This document shows positions 16,644 to 26,863 of a DNA stretch of 59,482 nt, piece after piece. The notes beneath the pieces are model-generated. The model was given only the letters and a program-made list of their open reading frames with translations, made no database searches and had not been told where the DNA came from. The DNA is from Petralouisia muris. GTDB taxonomy: Bacteria > Bacillota > Clostridia > Lachnospirales > Lachnospiraceae. A program made the position numbers and the translations under genes. The stretch lies in the NCBI RefSeq assembly GCF_004793545.1, contig NZ_SRYA01000031.1, forward strand, positions 1 to 59,482, read 5' to 3'. Numbering within the stretch: the first letter of the stretch is position 1; every line of letters begins with the position of its first letter.

Positions 16644-18329
16644 ATGATACGATACTTAAAACAATACAAATTCTTGCTTTTCCTTACCGCATTATTTACT
16701 GCAATCAGTTCTCTATCTTATGTATTTATTGCTATCTTATTGCAACAAGTTATGGATATTGTAGATATGGGCGATATGGACGGCTTTATCAGAATACTAC
16801 TCTTTTCTTTAGCTTACTTTACACTTATGGGAGTATTCATGTACCTGCAATCTTTGTTTAGCAAAAAATTTGTCTGTAAAATTATGAAAGCTGTCCGTTC
16901 TAAAACCTTTATAGGAATTGAACGGCACACGATTGAGGACTACTCTAAAAATAATACTGCTGATTATTTATCCGCAATTACGAATGATGTAAAAATGATT
17001 GAAGATAACTATTTACTGCCCCTGTTGCAAGTTATCCAGTATACGATTATTTTTATAGCTTCCCTTGCTGTAATGATTTACTTTGACATTATCGTTACAG
17101 TCTGCGTGATTATCGCAATCGCTATCATGCTTGTTGTACCCAGTCTATTCGGAGGACTACTCTCCAAACGACAGGATAAATATTCTGATATGCTATCCGA
17201 TTTTACAAACCATGTAAAAGACCTGTTATCCGGTTTTGAGGTTATCAAGTCTTATCGAATGAAAAAATATGTTCTCTCACGATTTGAAATAAGTAACGAG
17301 GACACTATAAAAGCAAAATATTCTGTTGACAAGGCGATTGCGGCAAATGAAGCGGTTTCTATGGTGCTTGCGCTTCTTGTTCAAGTGGTTGTTGTTTTTC
17401 TTTCTGCATACTTCATTATCATTGGTCGTATCAGTGCAGGAGCCTTGTTAGGCATGGTACAGGTAAGCAGTAACCTTGCAAATCCATTATTGATTATATT
17501 TAGCAATATTCCCAAAATCAAGAGTATAAAACCAATTACACAGAAGCTAAATAACCTTTCAGATTACAAGGAACAGAACACAAATACAAAAAAATCACCC
17601 TCTTTCAAAAAAATGATTTATGTAGATGATTTGCATTTTTCCTATGATAAGGAAAACGAAGTCTTAAACGGTATTTCACTATCCATTGATAAAGGAAAAA
17701 AATATGCTTTTGTCGGCAAGAGTGGGTGTGGAAAGTCTACATTTATTAAGCTGATTGCCGGATATTACTCTAATTTCAAAGGTGATGTACTATATGACGC
17801 AGATAGTCTTTCCGTTTTGGACATTGATAAAATAACTGCGCTATCGTCGGTCATTCATCAGAATGTTTATATGTTTGATGAGAGCATTTTTGACAATATT
17901 TGCCTACACGAAGATTTCAGTAAAGAAGAATTGCAATCCGTATTGTCTGATAGTGGTTTATCACAGTTTATTGAGCAAGTACCAAACGGACTTAAATATC
18001 ACGTTGGAGAAAATGGAGATAACCTTTCCGGCGGACAGAAACAAAGAATTGCCGTAGCAAGAGCCTTAATTCGTAAGAAGCCACTGTTGATTTTAGACGA
18101 GGGTACGTCTGCTATTGATATGCAAACTGCGTATGATATTGAAAGCAGGCTATTGGCAATATCTGATTTAACGCTACTTACTATCACTCATAATATGAGC
18201 AGCGATATTCTTACACTCTATGACGAAATTGTATTTATGGCAGACGGCAAAATAATTGAACATGGCACATTTGAAGAACTTATTACTAAACACGCTGCAT
18301 TTTATGACTTCTATCAACTAAAGAAGTAG
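16644..18329 (+). CDS. ABC exporter, fused permease and ATPase
   Basis: 561 residues. The N-terminal half has about six membrane segments (ABC type I exporter fold). The ATPase half has Walker A GKSGCGKST, signature LSGGQKQR, Walker B LLILDEGTSAID and H-loop TITHN. No peptidase domain is present. Only one half-transporter is encoded, so it would act as a homodimer. Under control of an adjacent TetR regulator it looks like a drug or peptide efflux cargo of the ICE; the substrate cannot be read from sequence. Confidence 0.88.
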   Translation: MIRYLKQYKFLLFLTALFTAISSLSYVFIAILLQQVMDIVDMGDMDGFIRILLFSLAYFTLMGVFMYLQSLFSKKFVCKIMKAVRSKTFIGIERHTIEDYSKNNTADYLSAITNDVKMIEDNYLLPLLQVIQYTIIFIASLAVMIYFDIIVTVCVIIAIAIMLVVPSLFGGLLSKRQDKYSDMLSDFTNHVKDLLSGFEVIKSYRMKKYVLSRFEISNEDTIKAKYSVDKAIAANEAVSMVLALLVQVVVVFLSAYFIIIGRISAGALLGMVQVSSNLANPLLIIFSNIPKIKSIKPITQKLNNLSDYKEQNTNTKKSPSFKKMIYVDDLHFSYDKENEVLNGISLSIDKGKKYAFVGKSGCGKSTFIKLIAGYYSNFKGDVLYDADSLSVLDIDKITALSSVIHQNVYMFDESIFDNICLHEDFSKEELQSVLSDSGLSQFIEQVPNGLKYHVGENGDNLSGGQKQRIAVARALIRKKPLLILDEGTSAIDMQTAYDIESRLLAISDLTLLTITHNMSSDILTLYDEIVFMADGKIIEHGTFEELITKHAAFYDFYQLKK

Positions 18330-18380
18330 GTATCTTTAGGGGAAAGTTTCTTTGAACCGTACACAATCCTTAAATACTAT

Positions 18381-18434
18381 TATCTGCTCCCCTAACGGGG
18401 AAAGAAAAAAACCGTTAGAGGAGCAGATATTTTT
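18381..18434 (+). terminator. Terminator of the exporter operon
   Basis: ATCTGCTCC-CTAACGG pairs with CCGTTAG-GGAGCAGAT around an A-rich loop, followed by ATTTTT. A second hairpin (GGCGG..CCGCC with T-rich tail) lies at 18462-18500 and marks the return to G+C-rich ICE sequence. Confidence 0.85.
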
Positions 18435-18562
18435 GTATGCCTTTTTACGCAATATCTAATCTATCGGCGGTTTTGAAATATCAAAGCCGCCGTTTCTTTT
18501 TATCTTCTCAAGAAATGACGCGGTATCACTGTTGAAAGCGGCGGCTAAAGGAGGTAGCCGCC

Positions 18563-18673
18563 ATGAAGCACATACCATATCGACAAAATCCGACGGTCAT
18601 TGACACATCAAAAAAAGCCCGACCACCGCCGGGGAAAACTACGTCTATCAATATGAACTGTCTAATCATCTGA
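18563..18673 (+). CDS. Short ICE open frame (36 residues)
   Basis: ATG at 18563 follows AAAGGAGGTAGCCGCC, a strong ribosome site. It encodes a 36-residue basic peptide starting MKHIPYRQNPTVIDTSKKAR. Its placement before the sigma-like gene suggests a real small conserved ICE gene, but the product is too short to recognise. Confidence 0.45.
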   Translation: MKHIPYRQNPTVIDTSKKARPPPGKTTSINMNCLII

Positions 18674-18693
18674 ATACCGCTTACAATACCCTT

Positions 18694-18722
18694 ACGCCTG
18701 TCCGGGCTTTTCGGACAGGCGT
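18694..18722. terminator. Strong hairpin before the sigma-like gene
   Basis: ACGCCTGTCCG and CGGACAGGCGT form a perfect 11-bp stem with a 7-base loop. The tail (ATTTTG) is weak for a terminator, so an RNA structural role is also possible. Confidence 0.55.
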
Positions 18723-18848
18723 ATTTTGCTGCTCAAAAAATTTTTTGAAAAAAATCCGAAAATCTTCGGCGTTTTTTTCAAAAGGCAGTATTGCCCCGCG
18801 AAAAGGGGGAAGCACCACCAACTTTCCAACGAGAAAGGGGGTGAGAAT

Positions 18849-19280
18849 GTGGAACCTAATCGCAGGGAGTTTATAAAACAGTGCGCTTTCCAGAAGTTTT
18901 GTAATACGGTACTGCACAATGAAGCGTGTGACGCTCACAAAGAGCTGCACAGGCATAAGGCAAGGGAGATTACCTTTTCCGACTTGACCTTAGAAGAAGC
19001 GCGGCAGCTTCATACCTTTGATGAATATTTCAAAGGGGAAACCGCCTTTGAAAGAGCCGGGAAGAAAATCACGCCGAAGCTGCTTCTTGAAGCAATCCGT
19101 ACTTTGCCGGAAGAAAAGCGCAAAGCCGTACTCCTGTACTATTTCGAGGGAATGAACGACACCGAGATTGCGGAGCTGTTCGATACGTCGAGAAGCACGA
19201 TACAGTACAGGCGGACAAGCTCTTTTGAGCTGCTAAAAAAATATCTGGAGGAAAATGCTGATGAATGGGACGAATGGTAA
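18849..19280 (+). CDS. Sigma-70 region 4-like factor of the ICE
   Basis: 143 residues from GTG at 18849, with AAAGGGGGTGAGA upstream. The C-terminal half carries a sigma region 4 helix-turn-helix: LLEAIRTLPEEKRKAVLLYYF, then MNDTEIAELFDTSRSTIQYRR. The N-terminal part is short, as in Orf7-type proteins of Tn916-like elements. It likely directs transcription of excision or transfer genes. It overlaps the next gene. Confidence 0.82.
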   Translation: MEPNRREFIKQCAFQKFCNTVLHNEACDAHKELHRHKAREITFSDLTLEEARQLHTFDEYFKGETAFERAGKKITPKLLLEAIRTLPEEKRKAVLLYYFEGMNDTEIAELFDTSRSTIQYRRTSSFELLKKYLEENADEWDEW

Positions 19281-19521
19281 CGAACCCGGCTACCCGGAAA
19301 AAGCCCTTGTTCCCTATCCTGTCATTTTGGCAGCGACAAAGGGCGACCCGGACGCTATGAAGATTGTCTTGCAGCATTTCAGCGGCTACATAGCCCGCCT
19401 CTCCATGCGGAAGCTGTACGACGAGCGCGGGAACGTCTATTTTGGCGTAGACCACGACATTCGGGAACGGCTGCAAGCAAAACTGATGATGGCTGTCCTC
19501 ACCTTTAAGGCAGAGGAATAA
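19261..19521 (+). CDS. Helix-turn-helix protein of ICE type
   Basis: 86 residues, overlapping the end of the sigma-like gene; ATG at 19261 follows GGAGGAAAATGCTG. It has the layout of the HTH_16-type protein at 12880-13131 (VILAATKGDPDAMKIVLQHFSGYIARL, then DHDIRERLQAKLMMAVLTF). The pair of sigma-like and helix-turn-helix genes is usual for conjugative transposons and is probably regulatory. Confidence 0.75.
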   Translation: MNGTNGNEPGYPEKALVPYPVILAATKGDPDAMKIVLQHFSGYIARLSMRKLYDERGNVYFGVDHDIRERLQAKLMMAVLTFKAEE

Positions 19522-19995
19522 ACCGCAGCGGCGGGACGCTTTCTCTCTCCCCCTTTTCCGTTCCGCTGCTGACGCGGCAGCAAAGCCATTCTGAACCTTG
19601 ACAAAGAAAGCGGCGCAAGATAACGGCGGCGCAGCATAGGGCAAATCGGATACGTTCCTTTTGCGCCGAGCCATACGGTGGGTGCGCCATGACGCTATCC
19701 GGGTGAGGTTATCCCCGCCCGGACAGCCGAGCGACCAACACCGCGCCGGAAAGCAAGTGTAGCGGCTTGCGGGCGACGACGCGCAGAATATACAATGATA
19801 CTTCCTTACAGCCACAGTCCGAGCGTTAAGAGCGTCGCAGGCAATGGGTAGGGCTGCATGAGAACCATGCGGGGGTGCAATTCCCATGAGGTTATGCTGA
19901 TAACCGTCCGATTAAAGCCTTTGTTTTCTTGAATAGTGGACTTGCTGCTATTCATAGACTGTATTATATGTTTGCGAAAGAAAGGGGGATTTTCT
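19522..19995 (+). other. Gene-free, G+C-rich structured segment
   Basis: About 470 bases without a supported gene. It contains several inverted repeats: GCATG-N5-CATGC near 19857, CCGGG..CCCGG near 19700-19725, and TGAATAG (19930-19936) with CTATTCA (19948-19954). Base composition matches the ICE backbone, so it belongs to the element. A regulatory RNA or a recombination site for the ICE is possible; neither is shown. Confidence 0.4.
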
Positions 19996-20163
19996 TTGAC
20001 GCAAAACCAAACGCCCGTTACCACAACGGAGCATAAAATCGGAAAAGTTACTTACCTTGTATGTTCGTCCGCAAGTGAACGCGCAACGGACACACTGGAT
20101 AAAAAGATAAAGAAGCTCATTCGCAAAGACATGGAGCTGAACCCCGCAAACGCCCGGAAATAG
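19996..20163 (+). CDS. TnpW-like small transposon protein
   Basis: 55 residues from a TTG start at 19996 with AAAGGGGGA upstream. The sequence HKIGKVTYLVCSSASERATDTLDKK resembles the short transposon-encoded proteins (TnpW type) found next to the recombinase in conjugative elements. Function unknown. It precedes the serine recombinase gene by 100 bases. Confidence 0.6.
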   Translation: MTQNQTPVTTTEHKIGKVTYLVCSSASERATDTLDKKIKKLIRKDMELNPANARK

Positions 20164-20185
20164 GGCGTTTCTTCACATTTTATAC

Positions 20186-20214
20186 ATGACACAGGCAGCG
20201 GTATGTGGTATAAT
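20186..20214 (+). promoter_or_regulatory. Promoter of the serine recombinase
   Basis: ATGACA (20186-20191) and a perfect TATAAT (20209-20214) with a 17-base spacer, 50 bases before the recombinase ATG. Confidence 0.6.
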
Positions 20215-20218
20215 ATAG

Positions 20219-21940
<1,722 letters not shown>

Positions 21941-22076
21941 CATACAGAGTGGTCTCGGAAAGTAGGTGGATAAATCGACAAACAGGGGTAGCCAAGTAAA
22001 AAAATGAGAAGAGAATGATCAGAATGACAGCGTGCCCGACATTGCGGTGAAAAGATACGATGGAGGGCATGGCTTC

Positions 22077-22103
22077 AAAACCTCCCCTGTGGCAGGTTTT
22101 GAA
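22077..22103. terminator. Hairpin between recombinase and IS
   Basis: CAAAACCT and AGGTTTTG pair around an 11-base loop. It may terminate transcription from either side; the boundary between ICE and IS lies somewhere in 21941-22133. Confidence 0.5.
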
Positions 22104-22133
22104 AAGGAGCCGGTAAGATTCCAAAAGCTATAT

Positions 22134-23618
22134 TTATGATTTCAGCTTTGTGCGCTTCTTCAGCCGTGCGTCCAGATGGATGCAGACGCAGATAATCATA
22201 GTGAAGAAGGAATATCGCTTCCTTGTGTGGATGCCCATATCATGAAGATGGTAGTCATTCAGCACCCGGTTGTTCACCCTTTCACAGGAAGTGCGGTTAT
22301 TGTAGATTTCCTTATATTCCTCCGTTCCCCGGGGGACAGGGGTGTAGAGACGGATGTCCCAGTCGGGTTTTGTGTAGACACAGCGGCCGTAAGGCGAGGG
22401 AGAACATTTTTCCTTACAGGGGCAGGAACCCACTTTGCCACAGGCGAGGGGACAGCGCCATTTGCGGGAATGCTTCTGTTTACAGTACCCCCAGTTGACC
22501 ATACGGAACCCGGCCATGCACAGGGGCGTGCCGTCTTCATCGATGGAGATGGAGTCCGGGATGGAATCCGGGCGGCCGCGGTTGGAATTAAGGTCAATAA
22601 AAGGCCGGATCTTCCATTTCTGGCAGAGCCCATAAGTGGCATAGTTGTCATGGGCGGAGTCCAGGCAGACGTCCCTGACAGGGATATCCGGGTTGATGGC
22701 CCTGAATTCCCGGAGGGAGACGATGGCGCTGACGCTGTCGTGCCGTCTGGCATCCAGGAAACGGATATGGAGCGGCAGGTCGACCCTGGCTTCTGCATTA
22801 TGGGAGCAGAGCATATAAAGGGTATGGCCGAAATAAAAGACTTCCTCATCACTGTCCCAGCCCCAGTGTGCGTCCGGATCTGAGAAATGGCGTTTACAGG
22901 GACAGCCCGGGATGCCCTTTTCCGCACAGCTGCAGACCCTATGCCCATAAGGGGAAGCGTGTGAATGGACGCAGGTGCCGTCGCCGGAAAGCGTGACGCC
23001 GTCCTGGGGGATAAGCCCGTCCTTAAGGGAGGGGAGGAGGGCAGCAAGGCGGAAGACCTGCTGGAGCCTTTCCTCATAATGGAAGGGGAATTCCGTGTGG
23101 TCCAGGGCGTAAGCCGCCAGCTTATCCGTGATGCCGGAATGCTTATTGGGAAGCTTCTTCCCTTTGCCGGGCTTTTTGGAAGGCTTTCCATTTTTATCTT
23201 TAGGGAAAAAGTCCTTCCTGCCGGTCCGCTGGGAGGCTTTGGGCTGCGTCCAGAGCCTGTCCATGAGGTCAAAATAAGAGCCCAGCGGGGGAAGGGAATC
23301 CGGGGTACAGCCGATGAGCGCGGCGAGGAGGCTGTCCGTTGTGAGTTCTACAACCCAGGCGGTAAGGCTGGTGAAGCCCTGCAGGGCCATGAGGATAAGG
23401 GAACGGATGATCTGCACCTGGTTTTTGGCGGGCCTTCCGACAGGGGGATAGAAAGCGGAAAGATATCCCATTACCGGATCCAGGTCCAGCAGGCGGAGCT
23501 TATCCCGGACAGGGCCGAATGCGAGCTGGAGCCTTGTGCGCTGGGAAGAATCAAGGTGTACTTTTGTCTCATGCAGGAAATTCAGGTACTCCTGATGGGA
23601 CTGCCAGTGAATCAACAT
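22134..23618 (-). mobile_element. IS transposase gene (DDE type)
   Basis: 494 residues from the ATG at 23618 (AAAGGAGG before it). A DDE transposase: first Asp in TLSGDGTCVHSHASPYG, second in VCLDSAHDNYATYG, and Glu in SCERVNNRVLNDYHLHDMG. Cys-rich insertions (CSCAEKGIPGCPCKRH; CPLACGKVGSCPCKEKC) lie between. The type is common in Lachnospiraceae genomes. It seems intact. I could not find matching terminal inverted repeats by eye, so the IS ends are not defined. Long plus-strand frames over it are shadows. Confidence 0.85.
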
Positions 23619-23672
23619 ATGTGTGTCCTCCTTTGGTCTGGTGAAAAGTGGATAGTTCTCCTTAACCAAAGG

Positions 23673-23714
23673 GCCGCGTTCATTGATTATGCATTTCAAT
23701 CAATGAACGCGGCC
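23673..23714. repeat. Long inverted repeat upstream of the transposase
   Basis: GCCGCGTTCATTGATT pairs with AATCAATGAACGCGGC around a 10-base loop. A perfect 16-bp stem this close to the transposase start could be an IS end, a transposase binding site or a structure that limits transposase expression. Confidence 0.6.
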
Positions 23715-23881
23715 GCACAAACTGGCAGATTTGTCAATAGGTATTTGAAAAATTTCTGATAAAAATATAGAAAAAATGTTAAAAATCCACTGAAAAGTGG
23801 AGGTGAAGAAAAAACGGAGTGCTCTGGAAATACAGTGTTTTCAAGGGCTGCGAGTTTCCGAGAGTACTCATACATCAAAAA

Positions 23882-23928
23882 GAGGTAAGATAACACCCTC
23901 TGCAAAAAAGGTATCGTTATCTTACCTC
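23882..23928. repeat. 13-bp inverted repeat at the break in the recombinase gene
   Basis: GAGGTAAGATAAC at 23882-23894 and its exact complement at 23916-23928. The right arm is exactly where the serine recombinase frame at 24135 loses family similarity, so this may be the end of the inserted element. Confidence 0.55.
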
Positions 23929-24135
23929 AACAAAATTAGAGCCTGAATAACCGTCGTCAACACGTTCCGACACTACTTCAATATCTTCCTTGTCCTTCAG
24001 GAAATCACGGATAAGATTTTTCTGGTTTGAAATGCTGTTGCTCTCTGCTTTCGCAGCGCTGGAAACATCGCCATCTTCCTTAGATAACCTAACGTAGATG
24101 GCTGCATGGTAGATTTTCTTAATCTTGTTACTCAT
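23917..24135 (-). pseudogene. Serine recombinase, N-terminal fragment
   Basis: 72 codons covering the start of a resolvase-type domain: AAIYVRLSKEDGD (catalytic Ser in RLSKED), SISNQKNLIRDFL, RVDDGYSGSNF. Similarity stops right after GYSGSNF, where recombinases of this type usually go on with a Glu-Arg-Pro-like sequence; here four unrelated codons lead to a stop. A good ribosome site (AAAGGAG) precedes the start, so it was once a full gene. It was probably cut by insertion of the neighbouring mobile DNA. Confidence 0.85.
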
Positions 24136-24278
24136 GTTACCACTCCTTTTGATTTTCTAAGTCAGAAAACCCGAAGGGAGTGCCTGTTTAGTCCCAAGTT
24201 AGAAATAATGAAATTTAGTCCTAACGCTATTGTAGCACACCCTCCGGATTATTTCCACCAGATTCTGAAAAAAATTTA

Positions 24279-24524
24279 TCAGACGGACAAAAGCATATTT
24301 TCAAATGCTTCATTGAAAGATATGCCTCCCGTAAACCGCACCTTGACTTTCATGCTGCCGACACGCACCAGATAGGGATTGCCGACTTTTTTAAGATACT
24401 GCTGTTTTCTTTGTTCCAGCGGCAATCCCCTGTCAATCTGAATCACGCTTATGTCTGTCAGTTCCTCAAGTTCCACATCCGCAAAGTCTGTATCGAGCAT
24501 TTTTCTGTATTCTTCTGCCGTCAT
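24279..24524 (-). CDS. DUF6870-like small protein
   Basis: 81 residues from ATG 24524 (GGGAGG with a 7-base gap). The sequence MTAEEYRKMLDTDFADVELEEL then QIDRGLPLEQRKQQYLKKV and NPYLVRVGSMKVKVRF matches the DUF6870 type carried by mobile elements of Clostridia. It is part of a second, partly decayed element. Function unknown. Confidence 0.75.
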   Translation of the reverse strand: MTAEEYRKMLDTDFADVELEELTDISVIQIDRGLPLEQRKQQYLKKVGNPYLVRVGSMKVKVRFTGGISFNEAFENMLLSV

Positions 24525-24616
24525 TCCATTACCTCCCAATAAAAATGCTGCCTGCTATTTCTGGCAGCTATGTATGCCGGACCGCTGATCCGGCTGTGAA
24601 AGGTTTTCAAAATATC

Positions 24617-25015
24617 CTACCACCTGCTTGCTTCAAGCCGCTTTTCAAAAATTCTGTATATCTCCCTGTCTGCCCATTCCACATATTCCCTGATGTCGAT
24701 CAGCTCCTTCAACTCATAAATTTGCAAGCGCATGAGCTGTTCTATCCGTTCAGGAGTATTTTCTCCCTGACCTGTCAGTTTTTCAGACAGCTTTTCCCTG
24801 ATTTCTTCCTGTACAGCCTGCGGCATTGCGGATATATAGTAAGGCGGAAGATATGGCACACCTCTCTGCATGGCTGCATCTTCATATTGATAGCTTTTTT
24901 CAAAGTCAAGCAAAAATTTCCGTATCTGGACTCTGGCTTTTCCCCTGTTTTCTTCACTGACAAGTTCCGTCAGCCCGTCAAAGAACTGAACCAGTTCGCA
25001 TTTTGTAAAGCCCAT
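24617..25015 (-). CDS. Hypothetical protein of the second mobile element
   Basis: 132 residues, mostly helical and charged: ELVQFFDGLTELVSEENRGKA, then IREKLSEKLTGQGENTPERIE. A good ribosome site (GAAAGGAG) precedes the ATG. I do not recognise a family. It shares strand and neighbourhood with the DUF6870-like and MazF-like genes. Confidence 0.6.
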   Translation of the reverse strand: MGFTKCELVQFFDGLTELVSEENRGKARVQIRKFLLDFEKSYQYEDAAMQRGVPYLPPYYISAMPQAVQEEIREKLSEKLTGQGENTPERIEQLMRLQIYELKELIDIREYVEWADREIYRIFEKRLEASRW

Positions 25016-25177
25016 GTTTGCATACTCCTTTCGTACTGCAATCCTGCATTCATCATTCTATCTGAATGACATACCCTGCCCATGACGGACAAATATGTAA
25101 ACAGCCAGGCATCCGCCCGGCTTTGAAATATCTTACCTTTACACTTATCACTGTCATCTTCTGTTATCGTTGTCATT

Positions 25178-25291
25178 CTAACGAATACGCCCGTATTTTC
25201 TGCCTTTTTTAGAAACAATCGTTCCCAAAACAACAAGTACGGATAAAGCCAGACATACGCCCGCTGCTACAAAAATTTTAACTCTGCACAT
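25178..25291 (-). CDS. Very small membrane protein
   Basis: 37 residues from ATG 25291 after GGTGGTAAAT. One membrane helix (FVAAGVCLALSVLVVLGTIV) is followed by a strongly basic tail (KKGRKYGRIR). It lies right after the MazF-like gene. Too short for a family call. Confidence 0.4.
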   Translation of the reverse strand: MCRVKIFVAAGVCLALSVLVVLGTIVSKKGRKYGRIR

Positions 25292-25307
25292 ATTTACCAC
25301 CTTTTCC

Positions 25308-25676
25308 TTATTCGTTGTATCTGTCAAACACCCCCACCTGCACCTGTACCCCCTCTGTAATCCGGTCAAGTGTTTCTTCATCAACCTTTCCCATGTGTTC
25401 AATGATGCGGTCAAAGTTCAGCGCTGTCACCTGTTCGCATAGTGCGATGCTGTGCTGGTCCAGTCCGTCCGTCTTATATGACGATATGAATACATGGGTG
25501 GGCAGGTTCCGTTTCTTGTAAATCTTCGTAGACAGCGGAACTACTGTAATGACAGTGCTGTGCCTGTTTGCCCTGTTGTTGCTGACTACCACCACGGGGC
25601 GCATACCGCCCTGCATACTTCCCTGATACTGTACGCCCAAATCTACATACAGTATATCGCCTCTCCTTATCTTCAT
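25308..25676 (-). CDS. MazF/PemK-type mRNA endonuclease toxin
   Basis: 122 residues from ATG 25676. Family signs: RRGDILYVDLG at the N-terminus, GSMQGGMRPVVVVSNNRANRHS, VVPLSTKIYKKRNLPTHVF, and SIALCEQVTALNFDRI. Such toxins cut mRNA. No MazE-like antitoxin is next to it; instead the start overlaps the stop of the resolvase-like gene (ATGA), so the two are coupled. Confidence 0.88.
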   Translation of the reverse strand: MKIRRGDILYVDLGVQYQGSMQGGMRPVVVVSNNRANRHSTVITVVPLSTKIYKKRNLPTHVFISSYKTDGLDQHSIALCEQVTALNFDRIIEHMGKVDEETLDRITEGVQVQVGVFDRYNE

Positions 25677-26104
25677 AAGCAGCCTCTGCCCCCGCCCCAT
25701 ATCGGTCTTTCCTTATCAGCAGGACGCTTTGTTGTATCATAGATATGGTACTGCATGGTAGAAAGCTCAAAAAAGCCGACACCGATGTTGGCAGCGTCAT
25801 ACATAAATTCTTCCAGATCGGACTCGTCCGCTGTTATATCAGCCATGTTCTCCACGACAACCGTATCATACTGCCCGGTAATTAGACGGGTAATCAGCAT
25901 ATTCACCGCATCCCTGTCAATATTCCTGTTCGGTCCCTTGTTGACGATAGTTTCATTCATCAACGCTATCCCTGCCATGCTGCACTTCTGTCGGTTCTCC
26001 TGAATGATCCTGCGGATATTGCTTTCTGACTTGTTGGAGTTCATAAACATGACTGCCTGATGCACCAATACGCCGACAGCGATACTTTTCACATTACTGC
26101 ACAT
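25673..26104 (-). CDS. Resolvase-like protein, probably without catalysis
   Basis: 143 residues from ATG 26104. The middle (AVNMLITRLITGQYDTVVVEN, then ESDLEEFMYDAANIGVGFFEL) matches the second half of a serine-recombinase catalytic domain. The usual N-terminal YxRxS catalytic motif is absent; the start reads VKSIAVGVLVHQAVMFMNS. It overlaps the MazF-like gene by 4 bases. It could be an inactive recombinase turned regulator, or a partner of the toxin. Confidence 0.65.
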   Translation of the reverse strand: MCSNVKSIAVGVLVHQAVMFMNSNKSESNIRRIIQENRQKCSMAGIALMNETIVNKGPNRNIDRDAVNMLITRLITGQYDTVVVENMADITADESDLEEFMYDAANIGVGFFELSTMQYHIYDTTKRPADKERPIWGGGRGCL

Positions 26105-26863
26105 GATAATCACCTATACTTTCTTCTATTTTCGTTGACTGAAACAAAAGAGAAGTTTTTGCCGGCTTTATCCTCTCATACAGGAAAGCCTTGTCTGCTG
26201 TTACTCAATAACTGCAAGGCTTGCCTGTATCAGAGGATAACGTGGCATTTCTGCCACATTAACCCTCTGTTTCATCTGAAAATATCAGATTACGCTCTCG
26301 CTTGTCCCCGAAACGGGTAACATACACTGGGACGGCTCCATCCCACACTGCGCCTCCGTCATGCCCAGCCAGACGGAATCCACAGGCAGCCACTCCCGAA
26401 AAATGCTTTTCGCTGAAATTCCAGTGCCGTTCTATCTCATTACCTCTGACTGCCATGCCAGTAGGCACAATCCTCTGCTCCATACCTTCACGGGCAACAA
26501 TGTTATCCATTGCAGGTACATCTTCGCACGAAACGGGATTCTGCCACCCCTTTATCCCTGCATAAGCATAGACGGATAAAAAGGCGAAAATAAAATCAGG
26601 TGTATGCGTGTCCTATTGAATTGTTTTGGCTTTTTCAAACCTGCAACTATCATAACTGAAAGGGAGTGGTTTTCAGAGTGCCAGTATCCGCTATTTGTAG
26701 CCGATATACGCCACCTTGACTATCAGACAGAAAACAAAAAAGACCAGACTCCAGATATAATCTGTTGTCTGATCTCTTTAAAGTTGTTAATCATTCTTAA
26801 TTATCATACAGCGTATTAAAGTTATGCTTCTACTACGACAGCATTATATTAAGATGGCTACAC
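26105..26863. other. Stretch without a firm gene
   Basis: About 760 bases. A minus-strand frame at 26259-26510 has no recognisable start site and only uncertain protein character (VRGNEIERHWNFSEKHF), so it may be a remnant of the mobile element. An imperfect hairpin lies at 26184-26231 (AGCCTTG..CAAGGCT). The right end holds the terminator of the first peptide cluster. Base composition falls sharply here, so this is the edge of the A+T-rich island. Confidence 0.4.
26733..26779 (-). terminator. Terminator of peptide cluster 1
   Basis: On the minus strand AGATCAGACA-ACAGAT pairs with ATCTGGAGTCTGGTCT, followed by TTTTT. A near copy lies at 30771-30813. Confidence 0.7.

Noticed and set aside
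22176-23759. Long plus-strand frames over the IS
   Set aside because: They are shadows of the transposase gene on the other strand; the transposase has all family motifs.
24970-25236. 88-codon minus frame
   Set aside because: Overlaps the better supported 24617-25015 gene and has no ribosome site or recognisable sequence.
26259-26510. 83-codon minus frame
   Set aside because: No good start; could be a remnant of a mobile-element gene but the evidence is too thin for a gene call.
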